Source: Kiritimatiellia bacterium | GTDB lineage: Bacteria > Verrucomicrobiota > Kiritimatiellia > RFP12 > UBA1067 | Length of the DNA stretch: 36,832 nucleotides | Direction: 5' to 3' | Assembly (NCBI GenBank): GCA_027858965.1 | Contig: JAQIBS010000086.1 | Span: 1-36,832, forward strand | Part shown: positions 29,617-36,832 of the stretch, in pieces | Numbering within the stretch: the stretch's first letter is position 1 | How the letters are laid out: each line of letters begins with the position of its first letter | Made by a program: the position numbers and the translations under genes | The notes under the pieces: generated by a model | The model's database searches: none | What the model was told of the DNA's origin: nothing | Seen by the model: only the letters and a program-made list of their open reading frames with translations

Positions 29617-30342
29617 GGGCGCATTCGGGCTCTTATGTCCAATGTAAATGCCGTTGATGGCAGTATTGCCTTGGATAGGGTTTGCAAATTCAACAATGTG
29701 CCCCTCTGTTTTATCAAAGACATAGGAGAGTAAGCCCATAAACTCTTTCTCAGGGGCCTCGTTGGACCATAAGGCAAAGACCCCGCCTGGTTTGAGAAAT
29801 CTGTACAGGTTGGTAAGACCTGTTTCAGAGTATAAATCTGCATGAGATGGGTTGAGAAGGGCATCAGGGGTGTGGTCGATATCCAGAAGAATAGCATCAA
29901 ACTGGTGATTGGGTTTATCCTGGTCAAATCCGTTGCCACGAGCAAGCGCAAAGAAGTCGGCGTTATGATAGATGCAGCGGGGGTCGTCTGTGAGAACAGC
30001 TCCGTTGGGAACCAGTTTGCGCTGGTGCCATTCAATGACTGGTTTCAGTGCTTCAACCACAACCATTCGGCCAACCTTATCAGACTTCAGAACTTCGGCA
30101 GCGGTGAAACCTAATCCCAGTCCGCCAACGGCAACATCCCACTGCTCTCCGGCTAGTTCATTCAGGCCGAGGTTGGTCAGGGCAATCTCTCCATCATAGA
30201 AGAGCGTTGACATCAGGTATTCATCATTCAGCTTAACTTCATAAATTTCACGGCCATCTACTTCCACTGCATTGCGCCGCTGTAGGACCAGTTCGCCCAG
30301 AGGTGTTTTTTTGTAGTCCAGTTCTTCAAAATTTAAGCGCAT
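29605..30342 (-). CDS. Spermidine-synthase-like / class I SAM-dependent protein
   Basis: A 245-residue cytoplasmic protein with a spermidine-synthase-type Rossmann fold: Val-Gly-Gly-Leu-Gly-Leu-Gly-Phe-Thr (72-80) for nucleotide/SAM binding, the acidic end of strand 2 in Val-Val-Val-Glu97-Ala, and Ala-Ile-Leu-Leu-Asp-Ile-Asp-His (about 149-156) in the catalytic position. Leu-Lys-Pro-Gly-Gly-Val follows. It may be a polyamine synthase homologue or a methyltransferase; no SpeD/SpeA gene is near to decide. AAAGGA lies 5 nt before the ATG at 30342. Its stop is 12 bp inside the end of the convergent sulfatase gene. Confidence 0.8.
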   Translation of the reverse strand: MRLNFEELDYKKTPLGELVLQRRNAVEVDGREIYEVKLNDEYLMSTLFYDGEIALTNLGLNELAGEQWDVAVGGLGLGFTAAEVLKSDKVGRMVVVEALKPVIEWHQRKLVPNGAVLTDDPRCIYHNADFFALARGNGFDQDKPNHQFDAILLDIDHTPDALLNPSHADLYSETGLTNLYRFLKPGGVFALWSNEAPEKEFMGLLSYVFDKTEGHIVEFANPIQGNTAINGIYIGHKSPNAPSLN

Positions 30343-30427
30343 GTTGTCCTTTGTTATTTAAGATACCGTGGTGCCGCGATGGTTTAGCGCAAGTCACCTC
30401 CGTTGAACATCCCTGAAAATGAATTGT

Positions 30428-30591
30428 TGCAAAGGAAAGTAGTGCAAGCATCCTGCCGTGTCGGGGCGTAGCCCAAAGGGCGAAGACCGGCTTGCCTCAG
30501 TAATAAGCCAGGCAGGATGCTTGGGCTACCTTTAATAATGCCGATAGTACATATTATAGCAAAATTCATTTAATCAACGGAACTAAATTGC
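30428..30591. repeat. Hairpin repeat copy A, carrying an inserted 35-bp module
   Basis: This copy matches 34206-34335 closely over its length: TTGCAAAG, AGTAGTGCAAGCATCCTGC, GCAGGATGCTTGGG, CCTTTAA and AATCAACGGA(A/G)CT occur in the same order. It differs by 35 extra bases at 30457-30491 (CGTGTCGGGGCGTAGCCC...), which are the same GC-rich module as at 42-76. The host repeat is a large inverted hairpin. It fills most of the 346-bp divergent gap 30343-30688, which otherwise holds the acyl-CoA synthetase promoter. Confidence 0.85.
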
Positions 30592-30622
30592 GCCCGTTGA
30601 GTTTCTCTCATAAATTTGCATA

Positions 30623-30651
30623 TTGGCTTAAAAGAGATATTTTTGTATTAT
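30623..30651 (+). promoter_or_regulatory. Sigma70-type promoter for the acyl-CoA synthetase gene
   Basis: TTGGCT (30623-30628) and TATTAT (30646-30651) have 17-bp spacing, 37 bp before the ATG at 30689. They lie just outside the repeat element. Confidence 0.6.
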
Positions 30652-30688
30652 TTAATAAGTAAATTTAAATTTAAAGATTGGGAGAAAT

Positions 30689-32389
30689 ATGACACTTAGA
30701 GGTTTATTGGATAATGCGGTTTCAAAGTGGCCCTCATGTGTGGCTATTAAGTACAAGCGTCAGGGGGAGTGGTGCGAGTTATGTTATGCCGATCTTGTTA
30801 AGGGTGTTGAGCAGATGGCAGAAGTTTTTGCCGATCTGGGTATCAGACCTGGAAAAGATAACGTCGCTGTTATGCTGGACAATGGACCTGAATGGATTGA
30901 AAGCTATTTTGCTTTGGCTGGCTGTGGCGTTACAGTTGTTCCGATAGACCCCAAATTAAGACCGGCTGAGGTTCTGTATATTTTGAATGATTCCGGGGCT
31001 GCGCTGTTGCTGGCACACAAGAAACACATTGATCTGATTACTGAGATTGCTGCTGACCTTCCTGATCTGCGTTGTGTGGTGATTGTTGATGATTTTAATG
31101 ACGCACCACAAAATTCACTTGAGTTACCTCTATACAAATATGAGGAATTGCGGGATAAAGTCAGAGATCGTACTGATCTGAGTTGGTACAGAAGTCACAA
31201 GCCAGCTGAGCAGGAGATTGCTTCAATAATTTACACATCCGGGACTATGGGTAAACCAAAAGGCGCGATGCTCTCACATAATAATTTCTGCAGTGATACA
31301 ACTGGTTCTCTAGCGGCCATTGATCATATGCTGACAAACGAGGATGATTTTCTGGTTGTTCTTCCATTTTTCCATTCATTTTCATTTACCGCTAACCTGT
31401 TGATTGCGATTGCAAATGGATCGGGGCTGTTTTTAGTTGAGAACCTGCGCACGGTTAGTCAGGATATAAAAACGCTGCGGCCCACAATCCTGATGGCGGT
31501 CCCGTTGCTGGTAGAGAAGATGTTTCATAAGATTGACAGTAAGGTGCAGGGCAATGCGTTTACACGATGGGTGGTTAAGTTGGGATTGGGGCCATTGATC
31601 GGAAGTCGAATTCGTAAAGCTCTGGGCGGTAGGCTTCGGTATATAATAACTGGCGGGGCTCCGTGTCCAGTGGGCATCATCAAGGGCTTTAAACAGTTAG
31701 GGATCTGTGTAGTTGAAGGGTATGGCTTAACTGAGTGTTCTCCTGTGGTGAGTTTTCCTAAGCTGACACATTCGAAGATCGGGACAATCGGCAGGAAACT
31801 TCCCAACATAGAGGTGCGGCTTGCGGATCAGAATGAGCAAGGTGTTGGAGAACTGCAGATTCGTGGACCGATTGTGATGAAGGGGTATTATAAAAATATT
31901 GAGGCCACCCGTGACGCGTTTGACGGGGAGTGGTTGAAAACGGGAGACCTGGCAATCATGGACGATGATGGCTATATTTCAATATGTGGACGAAAGAAGG
32001 CCTTGATCGTAAATCGCGAAGGGAAGAATATCTATCCGGAGGAGGTCGAGAACGCTATAGCACGGGATCCACTGCTACAAGATGTTGTGGTGATAGGATA
32101 CCGGGTGGGTGATGATCCGGGAGAGCGGATAGGTGTGATAATAGCGCTGGATTCAGATCTGCTGGTGGATGAGTTTGAGGGGAATTCAGAGGACTGCGGG
32201 GAAGTTGAGAGTTTTGTTAAAAATCGTCTTATGCAGCAGTGTGAGCAACTCTCTCAGTATAAGCATCCCCGCAAGATTGAAGTGCGGTTAGAATCGCTGG
32301 AGCGAACCTCTGTGCAGAAGGTAAGACGCTGTCTGTATCAAGGATTGCTTGATGAAAGTGTTGGGAAGAATGGGAGTGATGGGAGATAG
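30689..32389 (+). CDS. AMP-forming acyl-CoA synthetase / ligase
   Basis: A 566-residue member of the ANL adenylate-forming family, most like long-chain fatty-acid-CoA ligases. The P-loop is Ile-Ile-Tyr-Thr-Ser-Gly-Thr-Met-Gly-Lys-Pro-Lys-Gly (180-192), followed by Tyr-Gly-Leu-Thr-Glu (345-349), Thr-Gly-Asp (418-420) and catalytic Lys544 in Arg-Thr-Ser-Val-Gln-Lys, all in place. It would activate a carboxylate (fatty acid or similar) as acyl-AMP and then acyl-CoA or another acyl acceptor. GGGAG lies 6 nt before ATG 30689. The last few residues (Lys-Asn-Gly-Ser-Asp-Gly-Arg) are encoded by the start of a GGGAGTGATGGGA tandem repeat, so a repeat seems to have set the present stop. No acyl carrier protein or acyltransferase gene is adjacent. 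Confidence 0.92.
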   Translation: MTLRGLLDNAVSKWPSCVAIKYKRQGEWCELCYADLVKGVEQMAEVFADLGIRPGKDNVAVMLDNGPEWIESYFALAGCGVTVVPIDPKLRPAEVLYILNDSGAALLLAHKKHIDLITEIAADLPDLRCVVIVDDFNDAPQNSLELPLYKYEELRDKVRDRTDLSWYRSHKPAEQEIASIIYTSGTMGKPKGAMLSHNNFCSDTTGSLAAIDHMLTNEDDFLVVLPFFHSFSFTANLLIAIANGSGLFLVENLRTVSQDIKTLRPTILMAVPLLVEKMFHKIDSKVQGNAFTRWVVKLGLGPLIGSRIRKALGGRLRYIITGGAPCPVGIIKGFKQLGICVVEGYGLTECSPVVSFPKLTHSKIGTIGRKLPNIEVRLADQNEQGVGELQIRGPIVMKGYYKNIEATRDAFDGEWLKTGDLAIMDDDGYISICGRKKALIVNREGKNIYPEEVENAIARDPLLQDVVVIGYRVGDDPGERIGVIIALDSDLLVDEFEGNSEDCGEVESFVKNRLMQQCEQLSQYKHPRKIEVRLESLERTSVQKVRRCLYQGLLDESVGKNGSDGR

Positions 32390-32431
32390 GAATAATAGGA
32401 GTGATGGGAAGTATGGCTTGCTAATACTTCC
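32366..32431 (+). terminator. Tandem repeat and hairpin between convergent genes
   Basis: Imperfect GGGAGTGATGGGA/AGGAGTGATGGGA units (32373-32410) overlap the end of the synthetase gene. GGAAGTA (32407-32413) and TACTTCC (32425-32431) then make a 7-bp stem with an 11-nt loop. The hairpin sits between two convergent stop codons, so it could stop transcription from both sides. Confidence 0.5.
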
Positions 32432-32457
32432 ATGATTAATTACGCTTCACCAGCTAC

Positions 32458-33345
32458 TTATCCCTGGTAAACCAGCTTCTTGGGGTGAGTCAGGAGATTT
32501 TCCTGCTGGAGGTTAAGAAGTTGGATGGCGTTGAACCAGTTTGCCGGATCTTTGGTCTTGTCTGTAAAATTGTTTGATCCGAAAGAGAAAACAGCTCCCA
32601 TGCTTTTAGCTATTTTTAAAAAGCGTTTTTGGGGGAAGTGTGACTCTGCCTGAACCTCCAGAGCGACCTTTTTCTGAATGGATTTTGCAATGACCTTCTG
32701 CATGCGTTCATCACTCCAGAGCTCGTCATAGAGATTTGCAATGCATTTGGGGAGATAGGTGGGGTTGGCCAGAATGGTGACAGGCTCATCCAGAATACGC
32801 AGGTTGTGCTGCAAATAAAGATCCATCCAGGCTTGCGGGTTGTCGATTATGACATCATCTTTCCAGAGACGGCGTGGGTTGCCTTCAGCGGTGAGCCCCA
32901 TAATCATGGTGTCGGCCAGGACATAATCCAGCCGTTCGAATGTTTTGCGATCAATGAGTTTATACCAGTCGCGGTCATTGACCTGTATGCCGACTGGCAA
33001 GGGGGTGTTATTCACCTTGGTTTCTTTGCAGGTGTCGATAAAAGCCGCAAGGTCACTGCTGCTTTTAAGTGGCCATTCGCGGCCGAAGTTTTCCAGGACA
33101 GCGCTTTTGATATTGCTTGCTGTTTCACGCGCTGCGGCTTTTTCGGGGGTCATTCCTCCGCGGATATGGATATGAAAGTCGGTTAGAGCCAGGCCGCGTT
33201 TGCGCACATCCTGCATGCCTGCATTAAAAGTGTCGGTTCCCTGATATAGATAAGGTCTTTTGCTTGTGGAAGCACAGCCGCTTTGGAGGATAGGCAGAGC
33301 TAGTCCAGCGCTGAAGGAGAGCTTAATAAAACTTTTTCTTTTCAT
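32458..33345 (-). CDS. Exported PHP/amidohydrolase-like metal-dependent protein
   Basis: A 295-residue protein with an export signal (Lys-Arg-Lys-Ser-Phe, hydrophobic to about residue 23) ending Gln-Ser-Gly-Cys24-Ala-Ser. It resembles a lipoprotein, though the -3 Gln is not a standard lipobox residue. Leu-Thr-Asp-Phe-His58-Ile-His60 is the first metal-binding pair of PHP/TIM-barrel amidohydrolases. Later are Val-Leu-Ala-Asp-Thr-Met-Ile, Leu-Glu-Val-Gln-Ala-Glu-Ser-His-Phe-Pro and Phe-Ser-Phe-Gly-Ser-Asn-Asn, consistent with further metal ligands and a final strand of the barrel. Such proteins are often phosphoesterase-like or sugar-related hydrolases; the substrate is unknown. Only a weak AGAG precedes the ATG. 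It lies 120 bp upstream of the end of the HAD gene on the same strand, so the two may be co-transcribed. Confidence 0.75.
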   Translation of the reverse strand: MKRKSFIKLSFSAGLALPILQSGCASTSKRPYLYQGTDTFNAGMQDVRKRGLALTDFHIHIRGGMTPEKAAARETASNIKSAVLENFGREWPLKSSSDLAAFIDTCKETKVNNTPLPVGIQVNDRDWYKLIDRKTFERLDYVLADTMIMGLTAEGNPRRLWKDDVIIDNPQAWMDLYLQHNLRILDEPVTILANPTYLPKCIANLYDELWSDERMQKVIAKSIQKKVALEVQAESHFPQKRFLKIAKSMGAVFSFGSNNFTDKTKDPANWFNAIQLLNLQQENLLTHPKKLVYQG

Positions 33346-33464
33346 AATTGATTACTCTGTGTTACTGCTATGTAGATTTTTTGACAGGACTGCCGATCCC
33401 TGCGGTTACTGCCACTACAAAGGTGGCCTTACTCGCTACGCTTCGTTTTTTAAGATTAACAAGA

Positions 33465-34142
33465 TTAATCTAAAAGTGTAATAATTTTTTTGATAGTTGA
33501 ATGGGTGTCGGAGAAATCCGTAAGTACCAGATCTGCGCCGGCATCAGCTAGTTCTTCAGCTGATATCCAGCCGGTAGCGACTGCTACAGCAACCAGGTTG
33601 TTTGATTTGGCGGCTTTGATATCAAGCGGAGTGTCGCCTATCATCATGGTTGCCGGGGTGGCAGCGGGTGCTCGCGATATGGCGATATTTGTGATTTCAC
33701 TACGATCATGGTGCTCATCTCCGTAGGCGCCAAAGCTGAAGTAGCTGTCTATCTCGGAGTGTCTGAGTTTGCTCCAGGCCGTGGGGCGGATATTGCCTGT
33801 GATAATGCCCAATGGGAGCCCTGCCTGATTCAGCTCTGTCAGGAGCTGGGGGACACCCGGGTAAATATGTGGTTTTACCTTAGAGAGAGCGGCATCAATC
33901 AACTGAGTCAGACGCAGAAAGAAGTGCTCCTCTTTTGCTATCGTAGTCTCGACATTGCACTCTTTTGCCATATTTCGGACCAGATTGGAGTCTGTGGCAC
34001 CGATGAAACAAAGTTTTTCGACATCCGGGTAAGCGACCCGATAGGCATCTTCAAAGGCGATGCCGAAAGCATCGCGTCCAACTCCCCTTGCATATAAAAG
34101 GGTTCCGTCGATATCAAACAGGATTGATTGGTTTATATTCAT
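33465..34142 (-). CDS. HAD-superfamily phosphatase (phosphoglycolate-phosphatase-like)
   Basis: A 225-residue hydrolase. Motif I is Phe-Asp10-Ile-Asp12-Gly-Thr, motif II Ile-Ile-Thr-Gly-Asn and motif IV Ile-Gly-Asp-Thr-Pro-Leu-Asp-Ile-Lys-Ala-Ala. The helical cap (about 17-80) is of the type found in phosphoglycolate phosphatase and beta-phosphoglucomutase. It should dephosphorylate a small sugar phosphate or glycolate phosphate in the cytoplasm. I start at ATG 34140-34142 (Met-Asn-Ile-Asn-Gln): the longer frame to 34337 adds 65 residues encoded by the hairpin repeat at 34206-34335, which have no HAD similarity. The Shine-Dalgarno sequence is weak (AAGAT). Confidence 0.9.
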   Translation of the reverse strand: MNINQSILFDIDGTLLYARGVGRDAFGIAFEDAYRVAYPDVEKLCFIGATDSNLVRNMAKECNVETTIAKEEHFFLRLTQLIDAALSKVKPHIYPGVPQLLTELNQAGLPLGIITGNIRPTAWSKLRHSEIDSYFSFGAYGDEHHDRSEITNIAISRAPAATPATMMIGDTPLDIKAAKSNNLVAVAVATGWISAEELADAGADLVLTDFSDTHSTIKKIITLLD

Positions 34143-34205
34143 ATATCTTGGTATAATACTATCCAAGATGGTTTCTCTCAATAAAAATGTGCGGTTGTTT
34201 AAGTA

Positions 34206-34335
34206 TTGCAAAGTAAAGTAGTGCAAGCATCCTGCTTGCCTCAATAATGAGCCAAGCAGGATGCTTGGGTTACCTTTAAAATGATTGATTGTAACAATTA
34301 TATAGAAAAGCATTGAATCAACGGAGCTGAAATGC
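34206..34335. repeat. Hairpin repeat copy B (empty site)
   Basis: Perfect 15-bp arms CAAGCATCCTGCTTG (34224-34238) and CAAGCAGGATGCTTG (34253-34267) enclose CCTCAATAATGAGC, which can extend the stem by CTCA/TGAG. Outer AAAGTA/TTACCTTT parts also pair imperfectly. The tail runs to AATCAACGGAGCTG. Copy A at 30428 has the same plan plus an inserted module. It lies in the divergent gap between the HAD gene and the GH2-like gene. Confidence 0.88.
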
Positions 34336-34358
34336 ATTCCTCTGCGAAAAACAAGAAG

Positions 34359-34388
34359 TTGATTTCATAGTAACTAATAGTATATATT
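34359..34388 (+). promoter_or_regulatory. Possible promoter for the GH2-like gene
   Basis: TTGATT (34359-34364) and TATATT (34383-34388) are 18 bp apart, 27 bp before ATG 34416. A nearby TATTAT gives a second choice of -10, so the exact box is uncertain in this AT-rich stretch. Confidence 0.45.
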
Positions 34389-34415
34389 ATAAGAAATGAA
34401 TGTTGAGGATATAAA

Positions 34416-36701
34416 ATGAGAAAGATTGACCTGTCAGGAGAATGGGCAATATTTAAAGCCAGCGTAAAAAGAAGCTATTCGGCTTATGTTCCGGGGTGTA
34501 TTCATGGATCACTTTTTGATGATGACATAATTGAGGATCCCTTTGTTGGCCGAAACCTGGAAGATATGGATGACCTTCTTCAGAGTGCCTGGCGTTATGA
34601 GAAAGTTTTTGTAACTGATGGGCTTTCCGGGTATGTGCGGGTTTGTCTTTGTTTTGGTGGGTTTACAGCTCCGGCTGAGATATTACTTAACGGAAAAAAA
34701 ATTGCTGAGGTAGAAGAAGTATTTTGCGCTGTTGAGGTTGATGTTAAAGAGTTCGTTCGGTCTGGCAAGAATGTATTATCTGTTAAATTTCCTTCCCTTC
34801 AAAATACAAAAAGCCATTTTTCTGGTAGTGAGTCCGGTATTCCTGAGGTGGCACAGAGTTTTGGAATCTGGGGCGATGTCTATCTGCGAGCTTATTCCCA
34901 GGTTAAAATTTTAGCTGTCTCGGTTGAAACAGATCTGAAAAATTCTTCGATAGCATCTATTGGCATCACGATTGATACTGAACGCTACTTAAATGAAAAG
35001 CAGTTAGAGGTGATGGCGCGCATTTGTTATAAGGGCAATATCCTGAGTGAGCGGCGTTGTCTGCTGGAGGAGAGTACGCATAAAATCAAGTTGGATGTTA
35101 AGAATCCCCAGTTGTGGTGGCCCGCTTCGATGGGGGATCAGCCTCTTTATGAAGTAACAGTTGATATTCTTGTCGGGCGCACTTGTTTAGATCACGTTGC
35201 CAAGCGTATTGGACTGCGGAAATTTGAGGTGCGTGAAGAGATTATTGAGAAGCGTAAAACGAAGCGTTTTTATATTAATGGAAAACCTCTGCTTCTTAAA
35301 GGGGCGGAATGGGTGCCAGCAGATTTGTATATTGCCCGGTTGACCCGGGTGGAGTATGCGCATTTGGTGAAATCAGCGGTAATTGCAAATATTAATCTTT
35401 TGCGTGTATGTGGTGGCGGGGTTTATGAAAACGATTGTTTCTATAACCTCTGCGATGAGTATGGTATTTGTGTCTGGCAGGATGTGTTGGTTTTAGATTT
35501 GACTGAGAAATCTCTTGAGCGGGAGATGAAGTTCGCCGTTAACAGACTGAAACATCACCCTTCGATGGTCGTTTGGTATGGAGGGGCGCTTAGTCGCAAG
35601 GGAGTGTCGGCCAGCGTGAAGAAAAAATTTGCGAAATTAATCAGGGAAGTTGAGTCGCACCTAATCTGGCTTCCTGAAAAACCTGATGAAATTGCCTTTG
35701 TGAATGAAGGGGCAGACGCCCCTGTTATATCCGGGTATTCAAAGCCGAGCGAGATTTCAAGATATCTAAGTGCAAAAGAGCGTAATGTCGGACATCCGAC
35801 ATGTCGGTTTCATATGTCGTACAAAGATGATATTAAAAATATGTACAGTGCATTTAATGATAACTTTTTAATGCCTGTCAATTTTGACAGTGTCTTGTGG
35901 TTGAGTCAGATTCAGCAGGCGCTCTGCGTTAAATGGTCTGTTGAACAGCAACGAATGCAAGGAAGTGCAGCGGCTGGATTTATTTTTAATCGATTGAATG
36001 ATGGCTGGCCCTGCTGCAGCCCCTCCTCTATGGACTATTACGGTTTTTGGAAGGCCATGCATTACATGACGCGGCGTTTCTTTGCAGGGCTATCAGTCAG
36101 TGGTGAATATGATAGCGATAGCGGCCAGGTGTCGTTCTATGCCTTTAATGATAATCAAAAGCCTTTTAAAGGTGAGATATGCTGGAGTGCTTCATTGATG
36201 GATGGATCCATTGTGACTGAAAATTCCCGCAAGGTTTCGGTTGCACCGGTTTCAAGAAGTAAGCCTGTTAAAATCAAGGTTTCTGAGTTTATCAAAGCCC
36301 ATGGTGCTTCACAGATGGTTTTGTGGGTTTATCTGAATGATGATCAGGGGAATAAGGTCTCATGGAATGTGGTTCTTTTTTGTAAGCCGTTTGAACTCTC
36401 ATTGCAACCCTCCCGAATGCGGGCCGAGATTCGTAAGTTTGATGAAAACAGCTATGTTGTGACCCTGACCAGCCAGACCCCTGCAATGTGGGCCTGGGTC
36501 ACGCTGGATGGGATGGATGCGGTTTACAGTGATAATTTTTTCTGTATGGAACCGGCCAAACCGATAAGTGTGAAGATTACGCCCAAAAAGCGTATCAAGT
36601 TGGATCAGTTCCGGCAGTGTTTCAGAATTGGCTCGTTGCGTGATACATGGCAGGAGAAGAGTGGTCTGATGCAGATGCGCTCAGGACCGAAGAAGAGATA
36701 G
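34416..36701 (+). CDS. GH2 beta-mannosidase-like protein lacking both catalytic Glu motifs
   Basis: A 761-residue protein with the beta-mannosidase GH2 plan: sugar-binding domain (Leu-Ser-Gly-Glu-Trp, Val-Pro-Gly-Cys-Ile-His, Asp-Pro-Phe-Val-Gly-Arg-Asn), Ig-like domain, TIM barrel (Leu-Leu-Arg-Val-Cys-Gly-Gly-Gly-Val-Tyr-Glu at 328-338, Trp-Gln-Asp at 354-356) and C-terminal part (Leu-Asn-Asp-Gly-Trp-Pro at 527-532, Asp-Tyr-Tyr-Gly-Phe-Trp-Lys). The family Trp-x-Gly-Asn-Asn-Glu acid/base motif reads Trp387-Tyr-Gly-Gly-Ala-Leu392. The Ser-Glu-Phe/Tyr-Gly nucleophile motif is not seen; the aligned area reads Arg-Phe-His-Met-Ser-Tyr (464-469). The segment between them is shortened. No signal peptide is present. 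The frame is intact, so this looks like a kept pseudoenzyme, perhaps glycan-binding, rather than a fresh pseudogene. GAGGA precedes the ATG. Confidence 0.85.
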   Translation: MRKIDLSGEWAIFKASVKRSYSAYVPGCIHGSLFDDDIIEDPFVGRNLEDMDDLLQSAWRYEKVFVTDGLSGYVRVCLCFGGFTAPAEILLNGKKIAEVEEVFCAVEVDVKEFVRSGKNVLSVKFPSLQNTKSHFSGSESGIPEVAQSFGIWGDVYLRAYSQVKILAVSVETDLKNSSIASIGITIDTERYLNEKQLEVMARICYKGNILSERRCLLEESTHKIKLDVKNPQLWWPASMGDQPLYEVTVDILVGRTCLDHVAKRIGLRKFEVREEIIEKRKTKRFYINGKPLLLKGAEWVPADLYIARLTRVEYAHLVKSAVIANINLLRVCGGGVYENDCFYNLCDEYGICVWQDVLVLDLTEKSLEREMKFAVNRLKHHPSMVVWYGGALSRKGVSASVKKKFAKLIREVESHLIWLPEKPDEIAFVNEGADAPVISGYSKPSEISRYLSAKERNVGHPTCRFHMSYKDDIKNMYSAFNDNFLMPVNFDSVLWLSQIQQALCVKWSVEQQRMQGSAAAGFIFNRLNDGWPCCSPSSMDYYGFWKAMHYMTRRFFAGLSVSGEYDSDSGQVSFYAFNDNQKPFKGEICWSASLMDGSIVTENSRKVSVAPVSRSKPVKIKVSEFIKAHGASQMVLWVYLNDDQGNKVSWNVVLFCKPFELSLQPSRMRAEIRKFDENSYVVTLTSQTPAMWAWVTLDGMDAVYSDNFFCMEPAKPISVKITPKKRIKLDQFRQCFRIGSLRDTWQEKSGLMQMRSGPKKR

Positions 36702-36832
36702 AGAAGAGAAGTTCTAAAGTTCTAATGCAGCGGAGCCGCAACCAAACTTAACCCTTGTGATATGCAAATCTTTTCTCATTCATTGAACAGTTTGTGCAAT
36801 ATGCATCACTGCATTAGTCAACAACGCTACGC
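36702..36832. other. Non-coding end of window
   Basis: The last 131 bp hold a small AAGTTCTA direct repeat just after the GH2-like stop. I see no gene, hairpin terminator or promoter that I can support. Confidence 0.4.

Noticed and set aside
34143-34337. 65-residue N-terminal extension of the HAD phosphatase
   Set aside because: These codons are encoded by the hairpin repeat at 34206-34335 and its flank. The HAD motif I begins right after Met at 34142, and the same repeat gives a similar false frame at 30384-30569.

Overview
The window most resembles a polysaccharide-degrading member of the PVC superphylum, probably Kiritimatiellota/Lentisphaerota or a neighbouring verrucomicrobial lineage. 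This is inferred from two formylglycine sulfatases, two Tat-type Gfo/Idh/MocA oxidoreductases, a DUF1080 protein, GH97, PL9 and GH2-type proteins, GH110 and SGNH remnants, a PocR hybrid kinase, and many short intergenic repeat families. There is no rRNA, tRNA, CRISPR array, integrase or complete insertion sequence, so the taxonomic call rests on gene content alone.

Layout. 1-1750: an SGNH-hydrolase remnant and a frameshifted, internally deleted GH110-like remnant flank a compact Phd/PIN toxin-antitoxin pair whose promoter, operator and start codon overlap. 1.8-7.6 kb: Gfo/Idh oxidoreductase, terminator, GH97 glycosidase, DUF1080 protein and a second Gfo/Idh oxidoreductase. Together these suggest oxidative (3-keto type) sugar processing. 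7.6-9.1 kb: a repeat-rich convergent intergenic region, then a lipoprotein beta-propeller on the minus strand. 9.4-12.1 kb: a sulfatase overlapping a PL9 pectate-lyase-like gene (GTGA overlap), pointing to a sulfated uronate-containing glycan.

12.3-17.2 kb: three secreted proteins in a row: a 960-residue CsgG-like/propeller fusion, an unrecognised beta-sandwich protein with a GATase-like half, and a second CsgG-like protein. A DUF1080 C-terminal remnant follows. 17.7-19.4 kb: a PocR-histidine kinase-receiver hybrid. 19.7-24.9 kb: a short secretin, a lipoprotein membrane-fusion protein, an ABC ATPase and a MacB/FtsX-type permease. This looks like a MacAB-type exporter with a secretin in the place of TolC. 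An inverted-repeat element lies between the adaptor and the ATPase.

25.2-29.6 kb: a large unrecognised secreted protein and a second sulfatase. 29.6-34.1 kb: a spermidine-synthase-like methyltransferase fold (minus), an acyl-CoA synthetase, a PHP/amidohydrolase-like lipoprotein (minus) and a HAD phosphatase (minus). 34.4-36.7 kb: a GH2 beta-mannosidase-like protein in which both catalytic glutamate motifs appear lost. Two copies of a ~130-165 bp hairpin repeat (30.4 and 34.2 kb) differ by a 35-bp GC-rich module. They form a natural empty/filled pair that shows how one small repeat inserts into another.

The best candidates for undescribed biology are the secretin-MacAB cluster, the CsgG triad, the GH2 pseudoenzyme and the nested repeat module.
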